This document shows positions 43,744 through 53,500 of a stretch of DNA of 64,000 nt, in pieces. A program made the translations under genes and the position numbers. This stretch comes from Noviherbaspirillum pedocola (GTDB lineage Bacteria > Pseudomonadota > Gammaproteobacteria > Burkholderiales > Burkholderiaceae_D), in assembly GCF_016632335.1 (NCBI RefSeq), contig NZ_JAEPBG010000001.1, positions 434,001 through 498,000 of the forward strand. The letters run 5' to 3'. Positions within the stretch are counted from its first letter, which is position 1. Every line of letters begins with the position of its first letter. The notes beneath the pieces are model-generated. The model was not told the DNA's origin, did not search any database, and saw only the letters and a program-made list of their open reading frames with translations.

Positions 43744-44334
43744 ATGTTGCACATAGTCGATGATGAGGAAGTGATCCGCGATGCGCTGTGCTGGCTGGCG
43801 CAGACACGCGGCATTGCCGTTGCCGCCTACGAAGACGGCCAGGCGTTTCTCGATGCGCTGGGCGAACGCGTCGGCATCGCCGCGGAAGGCGAATGCCTGC
43901 TGCTGGACATGCGCATGCCGCGCCTGGCCGGCCTGCCGCTGTTCGAAACGCTGCACGCGCGCGGCCTGTCCGCGCAACTGCCGGTGATCTTTCTGACCGG
44001 TCATGCCGACGTGCCGATGGCGGTGGATGCCTTGAAGCGCGGCGCCTTCGATTTCTTTGAAAAACCCTTCAACGACAACAAGCTGATGGACCGCGTCGAG
44101 GAAGCACTCGCGGCGTCGCGCGCGGCGCTTGCCGGCGTCGCCGTGCAACAGCGACTCGCCAACCTGTCGGCGCGCGAGCGCGAGGTGCTGGAGCTGATCC
44201 TCGAAGGCCGGATGAACAAAGTGATTGCCGACCAGCTCGGTATCAGCATGCGGACCGTGGAAGTGCATCGGGCGCACATCTTCGAAAAGATGGGTGTGAA
44301 GACCGCGGTGGAACTGGCGCGGCTGCTTCGCTGA
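43744..44334 (+). CDS. dctR: FixJ/LuxR-type response regulator (DctR-like)
   Basis: The 196-aa regulator has a receiver domain (MLHIVDDEEVIRDALCWLA; phospho-Asp in CLLLDMRMPRLAG; FLTGHADVPMAVDALKRGA; Lys in FFEKPF) and a LuxR-type HTH (LSAREREVLELILEGRMNKV, then RTVEVHRAHIFEKMG). It is 117 bp after the sensor gene. In Rhodobacter, DctR with DctS activates the dctPQM operon in response to C4-dicarboxylates; the same is likely for the divergent operon here. The palindrome at 41480 is a possible target. Length is normal for FixJ-type proteins. Confidence 0.9.
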   Translation: MLHIVDDEEVIRDALCWLAQTRGIAVAAYEDGQAFLDALGERVGIAAEGECLLLDMRMPRLAGLPLFETLHARGLSAQLPVIFLTGHADVPMAVDALKRGAFDFFEKPFNDNKLMDRVEEALAASRAALAGVAVQQRLANLSAREREVLELILEGRMNKVIADQLGISMRTVEVHRAHIFEKMGVKTAVELARLLR

Positions 44335-44346
44335 GCGCACGCCGCC

Positions 44347-44979
44347 ATGCGCTTTTCGCTGGTGATCTTCGATTTCGACGGCACGCTGGCCGACTCGTTT
44401 CCCTTTTTCCGCGAATGCTTCGGCGTGCTCGCCGCGCGCCATGGCTTCAGGAGCCTGCCGGCCGATGAACTCGAAGCCATGCGCGGCGCCAGCGCCCGCG
44501 AACTGCTGCGCAGCATCGGCCTGCCGGCCTGGAAGCTGCCGCTGGTGGCGCATGATTTCCGCAGCATGATGGCGCAGCATGCGGCGCGTATCCGCCTCTT
44601 TCCCGGCATCCCGGAATTGCTGCAGCGCCTGTCCGGGCGCGGCGTGCGCCTGGCGGTGCTGAGTTCGAATTCCCGCGCCAATGTCGAAACCGTGCTCGGT
44701 CCCAGCCATGCCGGGCTGATCAATCACTACGCCTGCGGCGCCTCGCTATTCGGCAAGCGGCGCAAGCTGCGCGCGCTGCTGGCGAGCTGCGGCGTGCCGC
44801 CGCATGAGGCGCTGTGCGTGGGCGACGAGGTGCGGGATATCGAAGCCGCGCAAGCCGAACGCGTCGCTGCCGGCGCGGTGGCCTGGGGCTATACCTATGC
44901 CCAAGCGCTGGCGGCGAGCAGGCCGCAGGCGCTGTTTGCGAGCGTGGAAGAATTGGCGATGTTCCTGGAGCTGTGCTGA
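44347..44979 (+). CDS. HAD-family phosphatase (phosphoglycolate phosphatase-like)
   Basis: The 210-aa haloacid dehalogenase-superfamily hydrolase has motif I FDFDGTLADS (Asp nucleophile), motif II VLSSNSRANVE, and a Lys plus acidic motif III/IV in CVGDEVRDIEAAQAERVAAG. A small alpha-helical cap lies between motifs I and II, as in the subfamily I. It resembles Gph and related phosphatases, but the substrate is unknown. It starts 12 bp after dctR on the same strand, so it could be co-transcribed, although no dicarboxylate link is evident. Confidence 0.87.
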   Translation: MRFSLVIFDFDGTLADSFPFFRECFGVLAARHGFRSLPADELEAMRGASARELLRSIGLPAWKLPLVAHDFRSMMAQHAARIRLFPGIPELLQRLSGRGVRLAVLSSNSRANVETVLGPSHAGLINHYACGASLFGKRRKLRALLASCGVPPHEALCVGDEVRDIEAAQAERVAAGAVAWGYTYAQALAASRPQALFASVEELAMFLELC

Positions 44980-45013
44980 AGCCTTTGCAGTCTGAATGGC
45001 CCAACGACGCTGA

Positions 45014-46423
45014 TCAGGCCTTTCCCGTTCGCAGTCCGCTTCCCGCATCGCGCGCCATGCCGACATAACCGAACACCGAAACCAGGGTCAGCACGCCGGC
45101 GCAAACAAAGGCGAAACGGAAATCCGCAAGCGAAAATTGCATGCCGCCGCCGTGCAGCCAGTTGCCGGCGCGCAGCGCGAGCGCGCCGAACGCGATGCCC
45201 ATGCCTATGGTCATCTGCTGCGCCGCGCTCCACAGCGTGGATGCGGTGCTCATCTGCTGCGGCGGGATGTCGGCATAGGCCAGCGTGGCCAGTGTCGAAA
45301 ACTGCATTGACCGGGTCACGCCGTACAGGAACACCACAGCCAGCGACAGCGTCAGCGGCGTGGCCGGCGTCAGCCAGCCGCAGGCCGCGATGAACACACC
45401 GGCCAGCGCCACGTTCACCACGGCGACATTGCGAAAACCAAAGCGCGACAGGATGGGCGTGGTCAGCGCCTTCATGCCGAAGTTGCCGATGGCGCTGGCC
45501 AGCAGCAACAGGCCGGACTGAAAGGCATTCAGCCCAAAACCGATCTGGAACAGCAGCGGCAGCAGGTAAGGCACCGCGCCAATGCCGATGCGGCTGACCG
45601 AGCCGGTGATCACCGTCACCGAATAGCTAGGCACTTGCAGCGTGGAATAGTCGATCAACGGATGCGGCGTGCGCCGGCTCTGCCACCACACGAGGTAGCC
45701 TAGCCCTACGCCGAGGGCGATCAGCGCCAGCGCAAAGCCGACCGGCGCGTCTTCCTGGCTGGCCAGTTCAGTGCCGTACATCACCGCGGTCAGCGCCAGT
45801 CCGGACAGCAGGAAGCCGATCCAGTCGAGCGGCTTGCCGCCATCGCCGCGCTCGTTCCTCACCAGCCGGAACACCACGGCCAGCACCGCCAGGCCCAACG
45901 GCACATTGATCAGAAAGATCCAGCGCCAGGAGGCATAGGTGGTGATGAAACCGCCCAGCGGCGGACCAATCACCGGCGCGGCGATCGCCGGCCAGGTGAT
46001 CGTGGAAATCGCCGCCATCAATCGGCTCTTCTCGGTATTGCGCACCACGATCAGCCGGCCGACCGGCACCATCATCGCGCCGCCCATGCCCTGCAGCACC
46101 CGCGCCGCGGTGAAGCTGGCGGTGTCGTTGCACAGGCCGCACAACACGGATGCCAGCGTGAACACCACGATCGCGCTGGCATAGACGCTGCGCGAGCCGT
46201 AGCGGTCGGCGATCCAGCCGCTGACCGGGATGAACACCGCCAGCGCCAGCATGTAGGCAGTCACGCCCAGGCTGAGCGCATTGACCCCGACGCCGAAGCT
46301 CTCCGCCATGCGCGGCAGCGCGGTGGCGACGATGGTGCTGTCGAGGTACTCCATGAAGAAGGTGGCGGCGACGATGTAGGGCAGCCAGCGGCTGCGCGCA
46401 TCCTGGCTCGGGATGGCATTCAT
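45014..46423 (-). CDS. MFS transporter, DHA2 (EmrB/QacA-like) family
   Basis: The 469-aa protein is a proton-driven multidrug-exporter type permease with about 14 membrane segments. Motif D1 appears as FMEYLDSTIVATALPRMAES, motif A in SGWIADRYGSRSVYASAIVV, and motif C near VIGPPLGGFITTYASWRWIF. I prefer ATG 46423 (MNAIPSQ) over the ATG four codons earlier. No membrane-fusion (EmrA) gene is adjacent, so it may act alone. It is convergent with the HAD gene and divergent from the AEC carrier. The substrate is unknown. Confidence 0.88.
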   Translation of the reverse strand: MNAIPSQDARSRWLPYIVAATFFMEYLDSTIVATALPRMAESFGVGVNALSLGVTAYMLALAVFIPVSGWIADRYGSRSVYASAIVVFTLASVLCGLCNDTASFTAARVLQGMGGAMMVPVGRLIVVRNTEKSRLMAAISTITWPAIAAPVIGPPLGGFITTYASWRWIFLINVPLGLAVLAVVFRLVRNERGDGGKPLDWIGFLLSGLALTAVMYGTELASQEDAPVGFALALIALGVGLGYLVWWQSRRTPHPLIDYSTLQVPSYSVTVITGSVSRIGIGAVPYLLPLLFQIGFGLNAFQSGLLLLASAIGNFGMKALTTPILSRFGFRNVAVVNVALAGVFIAACGWLTPATPLTLSLAVVFLYGVTRSMQFSTLATLAYADIPPQQMSTASTLWSAAQQMTIGMGIAFGALALRAGNWLHGGGMQFSLADFRFAFVCAGVLTLVSVFGYVGMARDAGSGLRTGKA

Positions 46424-46553
46424 GAGAAAAGGCAAGAGAAGCGTGAGACCGAACGATTATCGCCTACATTGCAAAATTGCACACAAGCTGCTCGGGCAGA
46501 CATGCATGGCGTCATCCGGTAACATGCGCGCTTTCGCCGCACCGCCGCCGCTC

Positions 46554-47447
46554 ATGTCGATCGCCACGATTCTTCTCCCCGATTTCACGCTGATATTGCT
46601 TGGTCTGTTTCTGAGGCGCTTTACGCGCTGGGGCGATGAGGCCTGGGCCGGCATGGAGCGCATGGTGTATTTCGTGCTGTTTCCCGCCCTGCTGTTTTAT
46701 TCCACCGCGCGCATGCCGCTGGATTTCTCGGCGACCGGACGCTTGCTCGAAGGCGGCCTCCTGGTGCTGGTTTGCGGCATCGTGCTCGGCTGGGTGGCAA
46801 AGGCCATCTTCAACAGCAGCCACAAGGATTTCGCTTCCGGTGTGCAGACCGCTTTCCGTTTCAATTCCTACATGGGGCTGGCGTTGGCTTCGCGCCTGGG
46901 CGGCGATCATGGCACGTCGCTGATGGCGCTGTTGATCGGCTTCGCGGTGCCGCTGGCCAACATGGCGGCGGTGCATGCGCTGGTGCATGGCAGCGGCGGA
47001 CTGGCGAAGGAACTGGCGAAGAATCCGCTCCTGATCGCCACCATCAGCGGCATCCTGTTCAATCTCGTCGGCGGGCATGTGCCGGAAGTGGCCGGCATCG
47101 TGCTCTCGCGCATGGGCAATGCGTCGATCGCGCTGGGCCTGATCCTGGTCGGCTCGGGATTGAAATTGTCCGGACTGAAGCAGGGACAAGGGCTGTCGGC
47201 CTGGTTCATCGGCGTGAAGCTGATCGCGTCGCCGGCGCTGGCGCTGGCCTTCGCGCGCTGGTATGGGCTGGCGCCGCTGCAGATGCAAATCCTGGTCGGC
47301 TTCGCCGCGCTGCCGACCGCCTCCAGCGCCTATGTGCTGGCAGCGCGCCTGGGCGGCAATGGTCCGCTGACGGCTTTCATCATTTCGGCGGGGACGCTGG
47401 CATCGATTGCGACGCTGCCGGTGTGGTTGTATCTGGCGGGGGCTTGA
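46554..47447 (+). CDS. AEC family (auxin efflux carrier-like) transporter
   Basis: The 297-aa membrane protein has about ten hydrophobic segments. Typical phrases are ATILLPDFTLILLGLFLRRF at the start, a central polar region with AFRFNSYMGLALASR, and the C-terminal AALPTASSAYVLAARLGGNG, the AEC carrier signature. Bacterial AEC proteins often carry malate, malonate or other organic anions. I choose ATG 46554, where the first helix begins; an ATG at 46524 adds ten residues. It ends just before a REP-like repeat and is divergent from the MFS gene. Confidence 0.87.
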   Translation: MSIATILLPDFTLILLGLFLRRFTRWGDEAWAGMERMVYFVLFPALLFYSTARMPLDFSATGRLLEGGLLVLVCGIVLGWVAKAIFNSSHKDFASGVQTAFRFNSYMGLALASRLGGDHGTSLMALLIGFAVPLANMAAVHALVHGSGGLAKELAKNPLLIATISGILFNLVGGHVPEVAGIVLSRMGNASIALGLILVGSGLKLSGLKQGQGLSAWFIGVKLIASPALALAFARWYGLAPLQMQILVGFAALPTASSAYVLAARLGGNGPLTAFIISAGTLASIATLPVWLYLAGA

Positions 47448-47449
47448 AG

Positions 47450-47534
47450 TGCGTAGGTTGGGCTGACGAAGGAAGCCCAACATGATCGTGGGCCGCTGGC
47501 GTTCAATGTTGGGCTTGTCAGCCCAACCTACGCA
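47450..47534. repeat. REP-like inverted repeat (copy 2)
   Basis: An 18-bp perfect inverted repeat, TGCGTAGGTTGGGCTGAC (47450-47467) and its complement (47517-47534), contains an inner pair AAGCCCAACAT / ATGTTGGGCTT. It begins 3 bp after the AEC stop and supplies the TAG stop of queG. It can also act as a bidirectional transcription end. Confidence 0.85.
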
Positions 47535-48655
47535 ATCGCTGCCCCATGCCGCGCCAGCGCCCAGGCCACATGCTCGGCCACCAGCGCCGACGCATGCCCC
47601 GCCCTGCCCCACAAGGCCGCCACGATATCCGCATCGCCAGCCAGTCCGGCATCGGCCGCATTGCCCAGCGCCACCGCGATATTGCGCAGCCAGCGTTCAT
47701 GCCCGATACGGCGTATTGCGCTGCCCTGCAGGCGGGTGTCGAATTCGTCCTCGGTCCAGGCGAACAGTTCGAGCAGCGTGGCGTTGTTCAGCCCGTTGCG
47801 CACATCGAAATCCGGCAGCACGGCGCGCTGCGCAAACTTGTTCCACGGGCAGACCAGTTGGCAATCGTCGCAGCCGAGGATGCGATTGCCCATCAGCGGC
47901 CGCAGCGCCTCCGGAATCGCGCCCTTGTGCTCGATGGTCAGGTAGGAAATGCAGCGGCGCGCATCGAGGCGCTGCGGCCCGGTGATGGCGCCGGTCGGGC
48001 AGGCGGTGATGCAGGCCTCGCATTGGCCGCAATGCGCGGAGGTCGGCGCATCCGTCGGCAACGACAGGTCGGTATAGATTTCGCCGAGGAAGTACATCGA
48101 GCCGGCATCGCGGTTCAAGAGCAGCGTGTGCTTGCCGCGCCAGCCGAGGCCAGCCTTGTCGGCCAAGGCCACTTCCATCACCGGCGCGGAATCGGTGAAC
48201 ACCCGGAAACCCATCGCGCCGACCGCGGCCTCGATGCGCTCGGCCAGGCGCTGCAGCCGGCTGCGCAGGATCTTGTGATAATCGCGGCCGCGCGCATACA
48301 CCGACACCACCGCGGCGCGCGGATCGGCCAGCCGCGCCGTCTCGCGTTCGCGCCAGTCGTCGCCGGCATCGCGCGGCAGATAGTCCATGCGCGCCGAGAT
48401 CACCCGCAGCGTGCCGGGCACCAGTTCGGCCGGGCGGCTGCGCTTGGTGCCATGGCTTGCCATATAATCCATGTCGCCGTGGCAGCCGGCCGCCAGCCAG
48501 TGAGCCAGGCCCGATTCGGCGGCGGACAAATCGACATCGGTGATGCGCACATCGGCAAAGCCGAGTTCCTGGCCCCAGGCCCGGATGTCGGATGCCAGCT
48601 GCGCCAGCGCTATCGTTTCCTGCAAGATTTTTACCCCATCAACACGGACCGCCAT
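47528..48655 (-). CDS. queG: epoxyqueuosine reductase
   Basis: The 375-aa cobalamin- and 4Fe-4S-dependent enzyme reduces epoxyqueuosine to queuosine in tRNA anticodons. The two ferredoxin-type clusters are seen as CGQCEACITACPTGAI and CDDCQLVCPWNK, with CISYLTIEHKGAIP between them. An N-terminal domain with MDYMASHGTKRSRP is typical. The stop codon TAG lies within a REP-like repeat, so the extreme C-terminus is set by the repeat. It is divergent from tsaE, with only 8 bp between the starts, which requires overlapping promoters. Confidence 0.94.
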   Translation of the reverse strand: MAVRVDGVKILQETIALAQLASDIRAWGQELGFADVRITDVDLSAAESGLAHWLAAGCHGDMDYMASHGTKRSRPAELVPGTLRVISARMDYLPRDAGDDWRERETARLADPRAAVVSVYARGRDYHKILRSRLQRLAERIEAAVGAMGFRVFTDSAPVMEVALADKAGLGWRGKHTLLLNRDAGSMYFLGEIYTDLSLPTDAPTSAHCGQCEACITACPTGAITGPQRLDARRCISYLTIEHKGAIPEALRPLMGNRILGCDDCQLVCPWNKFAQRAVLPDFDVRNGLNNATLLELFAWTEDEFDTRLQGSAIRRIGHERWLRNIAVALGNAADAGLAGDADIVAALWGRAGHASALVAEHVAWALARHGAAIA

Positions 48656-48663
48656 TCTAAGAG

Positions 48664-49149
48664 ATGCAGCACTTCGAGGCAGAACTGAAGGAAGAGGCCG
48701 GCACGCTCGCGCTCGGCGCGGCGCTGGCCGCGGCGCTCGCTCCCGGCATCACGATTTACCTGCACGGCGACCTCGGCGCCGGCAAGACCACGCTGACCCG
48801 CGCGCTGCTGCATGCCGCCGGTCATGCCGGCCATGTGAAGAGTCCGACCTATACGCTGGCCGAACCGTATAGCGTCACCATCGCCGGCGAGCCGACCGAA
48901 GTCATCCATTTCGATCTCTACCGCATGGGCAGCCCCGAAGAATTCCTGGATGCGGGCTTTCGCGATTATTTCAATGCCACGAGCATCTGCATCGTCGAAT
49001 GGCCGGAAAAGGCGGGCGAATTGTTGCCGCCGCCTGACATCAATATCTTTCTGCGCATGCATGGCGAAGGCCGTCGGGTAGAATTGCAGGCCTTGTCCGC
49101 ACAGGGTGCCGTATGCCTCGCTCGCTTTCACTTCGCTCCCAATCTCTGA
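48664..49149 (+). CDS. tsaE: tRNA threonylcarbamoyladenosine biosynthesis ATPase TsaE
   Basis: The 161-aa ATPase works with TsaB and TsaD in t6A formation. The P-loop GDLGAGKTTLTRALLHAAG is near residue 39, VKSPTYTLAEPY is the family switch region, and FDLYRMGSPEEFLDAGFRDY and IVEWPEKAGELLP are characteristic. It overlaps the downstream amidase gene by 37 bp, a common tsaE-amiC arrangement in proteobacteria. Length is normal. Confidence 0.95.
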   Translation: MQHFEAELKEEAGTLALGAALAAALAPGITIYLHGDLGAGKTTLTRALLHAAGHAGHVKSPTYTLAEPYSVTIAGEPTEVIHFDLYRMGSPEEFLDAGFRDYFNATSICIVEWPEKAGELLPPPDINIFLRMHGEGRRVELQALSAQGAVCLARFHFAPNL

Positions 49150-50417
49150 TCTCGAAACGCCGCCGCGTGATGCTCAAAGCCGGCGGCGGTTTTCTGCTTT
49201 CAGTGATCGCGCCATTGCGCGCGCGGGCGGCGCAGATCATGGGTGTGCGGGTGTGGCCGGCCGAAGAATACACACGGGTTACCCTGGAAAACGACAGCGA
49301 TCTGAAGACCACCCACTTCCTCGTCAAGAACCCGGAACGCATGGTGGTCGACATTGAAGGCATCGAGCTGAATCCGGCACTGAAGAGCCTGGTGGCAAAG
49401 GTCCAGCCGAACGACCCCTATATCAAGCAGGTACGCGTCGGCCAGAATCGGCCGAACGTGGTGCGCCTGGTGTTTGATCTGAAGGAGGAAGTGCGGCCGC
49501 AGGTGTTCGTGCTGCCGCCGGTGGGCAGCTACCAGCACCGCCTGATCTTCGATCTTTACCCGGTCAACCCGCCGGACCCGATCGCCGCGTTAATCCAGAA
49601 AGGCGACTGGGCCAAGGAACTGCCGCCCGACATCGCCGCCCAGATTGAGCCTCCCGCGGCGGCAACGAAACGAGCCGACCCGCGCGAAGAGGATGCACCC
49701 CGCATCAACCGCATGATCACCATTGCGCTCGACCCCGGCCATGGCGGCGAGGATCCGGGCGCGATCGGCGCTGGCGGCAGCCGGGAAAAGGACGTTGTGC
49801 TGGCGATTGCCAAGCGGCTCAAGGCCCGCATCGAGCAGAACCCGAACATGCGCGTGATGCTCACCCGCGACGCCGATTACTTCGTGCCGCTGCAGCAGCG
49901 GGTGCACAAGGCGCGCAAGGTGCAGGCCGATCTCTTCGTCTCCATCCATGCCGACGCCTTCGTCGAGCCGACCGCGCGCGGCTCCTCGGTGTTTGCGCTG
50001 TCGGAAAAGGGCGCCAGCTCGACCGCGGCGCGCTGGCTGGCGAACAAGGAAAACGCGGCCGACCTGATCGGCGGCGTCAATTTGCGCGGACAGGATCAGC
50101 AGCTCGCCAGCGTATTGCTGGACTTGTCTACCACCGCGCAGATCAACGACAGCATCAAGCTGGCCAAAGCCGTGCTCGGCGAGATCGGCGGCATCAACCG
50201 GCTGCACAAGGGCGCGGTGGAACAGGCTGGATTTGCAGTGCTGAAAGCGCCGGACATTCCGAGCATCCTGGTGGAAACCGCGTTCATCTCGAATCCGGAA
50301 GAGGAAGCCAAGCTCACCGATGACGGCTATCAGGAACAAATGGCGCAGGCGCTGATGAATGGCATACGCAAGTACTTTTCGAAGAATCCGCCGCTGGCGA
50401 AGAGTCGGTTGACTTGA
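49113..50417 (+). CDS. amiC: N-acetylmuramoyl-L-alanine amidase (AmiC-like)
   Basis: The 434-aa periplasmic amidase cleaves septal peptidoglycan during cell separation. The N-terminus carries a twin-arginine type signal (SKRRRVMLKAGGGFLLSVIA, ending RARA). An AMIN domain (about 45-140, VRVWPAEEYTRVTLEND) for septal localisation and a zinc Amidase_3 domain from about 200 follow: IALDPGHGGEDPGAIG, a metal-binding Glu region, SIHADAFVEP and ILVETAFISNPEEE. The start at 49113 overlaps tsaE and keeps the Arg pair; ATG 49170 would lose it. In related bacteria it needs an EnvC/NlpD activator. Confidence 0.93.
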   Translation: MPRSLSLRSQSLISKRRRVMLKAGGGFLLSVIAPLRARAAQIMGVRVWPAEEYTRVTLENDSDLKTTHFLVKNPERMVVDIEGIELNPALKSLVAKVQPNDPYIKQVRVGQNRPNVVRLVFDLKEEVRPQVFVLPPVGSYQHRLIFDLYPVNPPDPIAALIQKGDWAKELPPDIAAQIEPPAAATKRADPREEDAPRINRMITIALDPGHGGEDPGAIGAGGSREKDVVLAIAKRLKARIEQNPNMRVMLTRDADYFVPLQQRVHKARKVQADLFVSIHADAFVEPTARGSSVFALSEKGASSTAARWLANKENAADLIGGVNLRGQDQQLASVLLDLSTTAQINDSIKLAKAVLGEIGGINRLHKGAVEQAGFAVLKAPDIPSILVETAFISNPEEEAKLTDDGYQEQMAQALMNGIRKYFSKNPPLAKSRLT

Positions 50418-50553
50418 GAAGGCAGGCCATCCGCCGCTGCCCGGTGAGCCAAGAAAAAGCGTGCCTTGATGCCTGCTTTCTCCTTGCGCCAGCCGTCTTT
50501 GTAACGCATGGCTTTCTCCCTGCAGGCAGCATGCTCGTCCGCAGCCGCGCTCC

Positions 50554-53500
50554 CTATTCCCGCTCCACCCCCGAAAAATACCGATACACCAGCGGCAGCA
50601 ACAACAGCGTAAAGAACGTCGCCGACACGATCCCGCCGACGATCACCACCGCGAACGGCCGCTGGGTTTCCGAGCCGACACCATGCGACAGCGCTGCCGG
50701 CATCAGGCCCAAGCCGGCCATCAGCGCCGTCATCAGGATCGGCCGCAGCCGCGACACCGCGCCCTCCACCGCCGCGTCGAACACCGCCGCACCCGCCGCC
50801 AGGTTCTCGACGATCTGCTCGACCATGATCACGCCGTTCTGGACCGAGATGCCGGCAACCGCGATGAATCCGACCGCCGCCGACACCGAGAAATGCAACC
50901 CGGTCACGGCCAGGCCGAGAATGCCGCCGATCAGCGCGAACGGCACGATCGCCAGGACCAGCCCTGCCTTGCGCACCGAGCGGAAGGCCCAGAACAGCAG
51001 CGAGAAGATCAGCAAGGCGGTGACCGGCACGATCACCATCAGGCGCTTGACCGCGCGCTGCTGGTTCTCGAACTGTCCACCCCAGGTAATGCTGTAGCCC
51101 GGCGGCAGCACGACTTCGGCGGCCACGCGCGCCTGCGCCTCGGCGACGAAGCTGCCCTGGTCGCGGCCGATCAGGTTGGCCTTGACCGAGGCATTGCGCC
51201 CGCCCGCCTCGCGGCTGATGCGCGCCGCGCCCTGGCGCACGTCCACCTTCGCCACTTCGGACAGATTCACCGTGCCGGCGCCTCCGGGTAGCGGCACCTG
51301 CACCGCGCCGACGTCATCGACCGAGTCGCGCGCCTCGCGCCGGAAGCGCACGCTGATGTCGAAGCGGCGGTCGCCGTCATAGAACTGGCTCACGGCGCTG
51401 CCGGCCAGCGCCGTCTGGATCGCGGCGTTCACATCGTTGACATTGATGCCCAGACGCGCGATGCGCTCGCGGTCGATCACGATGTCCAGCTCGGTCTGGC
51501 CGCCGATCGGAATCGCCGCGACGTCGGCCGCGCCCGGAATCGATGCCAGGATTGCGGCGACCTGCTCGCTCTTCTGCGTCAGGATCTGGAGATCCGGCCC
51601 GAAGATCTTGACGGCGATTTCGCCCTTCACGCCGGACAGCGCTTCCTCGACGTTGTCTTCGATCACCTGCGAGAAATTGGTCGGCACGCCGGGCAGCCGC
51701 CGGATGCGCTCGGACATGTCGGCGATCAGGCTGTCCTTGTCGGCGAAGCGCCAGGTGTTGCGCGGCTTCAGGTCGGCCAGGATTTCCATATTGTTCGGCC
51801 CCTTGGGATCGGTGCCGTCGTCGGGCCGGCCCACCTGGGTGATGATGTTGCCGACCTCGGGATAGCCCTGCAGGATCGCCCTCACCTCGCGCTCAATGCG
51901 CTTGGTCTGGTCCAGCGCGCTGGACGGCGGCAGTGAAATCGTCAGCCAGATGTTGCCTTCATCGAGCTTGGGCAGGAATTCGCTGCCGAGCATGGGCGCG
52001 ATCGCCAGCGTCGCCGCCAGCGCGATCGCGGATGCCACGATCACCGGCAGCTTCTTCGCATCGGCGCGGCGCAGAAAGCCGCGGTAGCCATCCTGCAGAC
52101 GATGCATCCAGGCGTTGTGACGCTCGGCCATGCTGTGCCGGCGCATGATCAGCGCCAGGAGCGTCGGCACCAGCGTGATCGTCAACAGGATCGCGCCCAG
52201 CATCGCGAAGGACAGCGTCAGCGCCACCGGCGTGAAGATTTTTCCCTCCACGCGCTGGAAGGTGAAGATCGGAATGAAGGCGATGATGATGATGGCCTTG
52301 GCGAACAGGATCGGATGGCCAAGCTCGACCACGGTGGCATGCAGCACATCGCGCCGCCACGGATAATCGGCGCGCGGATTGGCCGGATCGAAGCTGCGCG
52401 CGGCCAGGCGCACCATCAGCGCTTCGACCAGCACCACCGCGCTGTCGATGATGATGCCGAAGTCGACCGCGCCCAGCGAAATCAGGTTGGCCGGCACGCC
52501 ACGGGCGTCGAGCATGATGAAGGCGAACAGCAGCGACAGCGGAATCACCGCGGCCACCACCAATGCAGCGCGCCAGTCGCGCAGGAACAGCACCAGGATG
52601 GCGATGACCAGCAGCGCGCCGACCGCAAGGTTTTCGGCCACGGTATGCACGGTGTGGCGTATCAGCTCGGTGCGCTGGTAGATCGGATGGATTTTCACTC
52701 CAGCCGGCAGCCGCGCATTCAGCGCCTCGATCTTACGGTTCACGTCGTCCACCACCTTGGTCGCATTGCCGCCGCGCACCATCTGCACCACGCCTTCGAC
52801 TACGCTGTCTTCACTGTTGAAGGCGACGATGCCCGAGCGCGGCTTGGCGCCGATCGCCACTTCGGCCACATCCGACACCAGCACCGTCTTGCCATCCTTG
52901 GCGCGGATGACGACGCGGCCGATGTCCTCGACATTGCGGTAAATGCCGATGCCGCGTATCACGAGCGCTTCATCGCCGCGCCGCAGCAGGCCGCCGCCGG
53001 CATTGCCGCCGTTGGCCGCGAGCGCGCTGCTGACCGCATCCAGCGTCACGCCATAGCGCTTCAATTGCGCCGGGTCCACGCGCACCTGGTATTCCTTGAC
53101 CGTGCCGCCGAAGCTGACGACGTCGGCCACGCCGGGCACGATGCGCAGGGCCGGGCGGATGGTCCAGTCCTGCAGCGCCCGGACTTCGGCCGCCGGCATC
53201 GAGGCCGGCGCCTCGACGATGTAGCGGTAGATTTCGCCGACCGCGGTCGTCAGCGGCGCAAGCGAGGGCTGCACGCCATTGGGCAGCGTGACGTTCTGCA
53301 GTTTTTCCAGCACCTGCTGGCGCGCGAAGTAATCATTGGTGCCGTCCTCGAAGGTCAGCGTGACCACCGACAGCCCGGTAATCGTCACCGAGCGCAGCTG
53401 CGTCTGCAGCGGCACGCCGCTCATTTCGCGCTCGATCGGCAGCGTCACGCTGCGCTCGACTTCTTCCGGCGCCTGGCCCGGATACTGGGTCACGACTTGG

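Noticed and set aside
50418-50553. Possible small gene between amiC and czcA
   Set aside because: Only 136 bp with frames lacking start signals or protein-like content.
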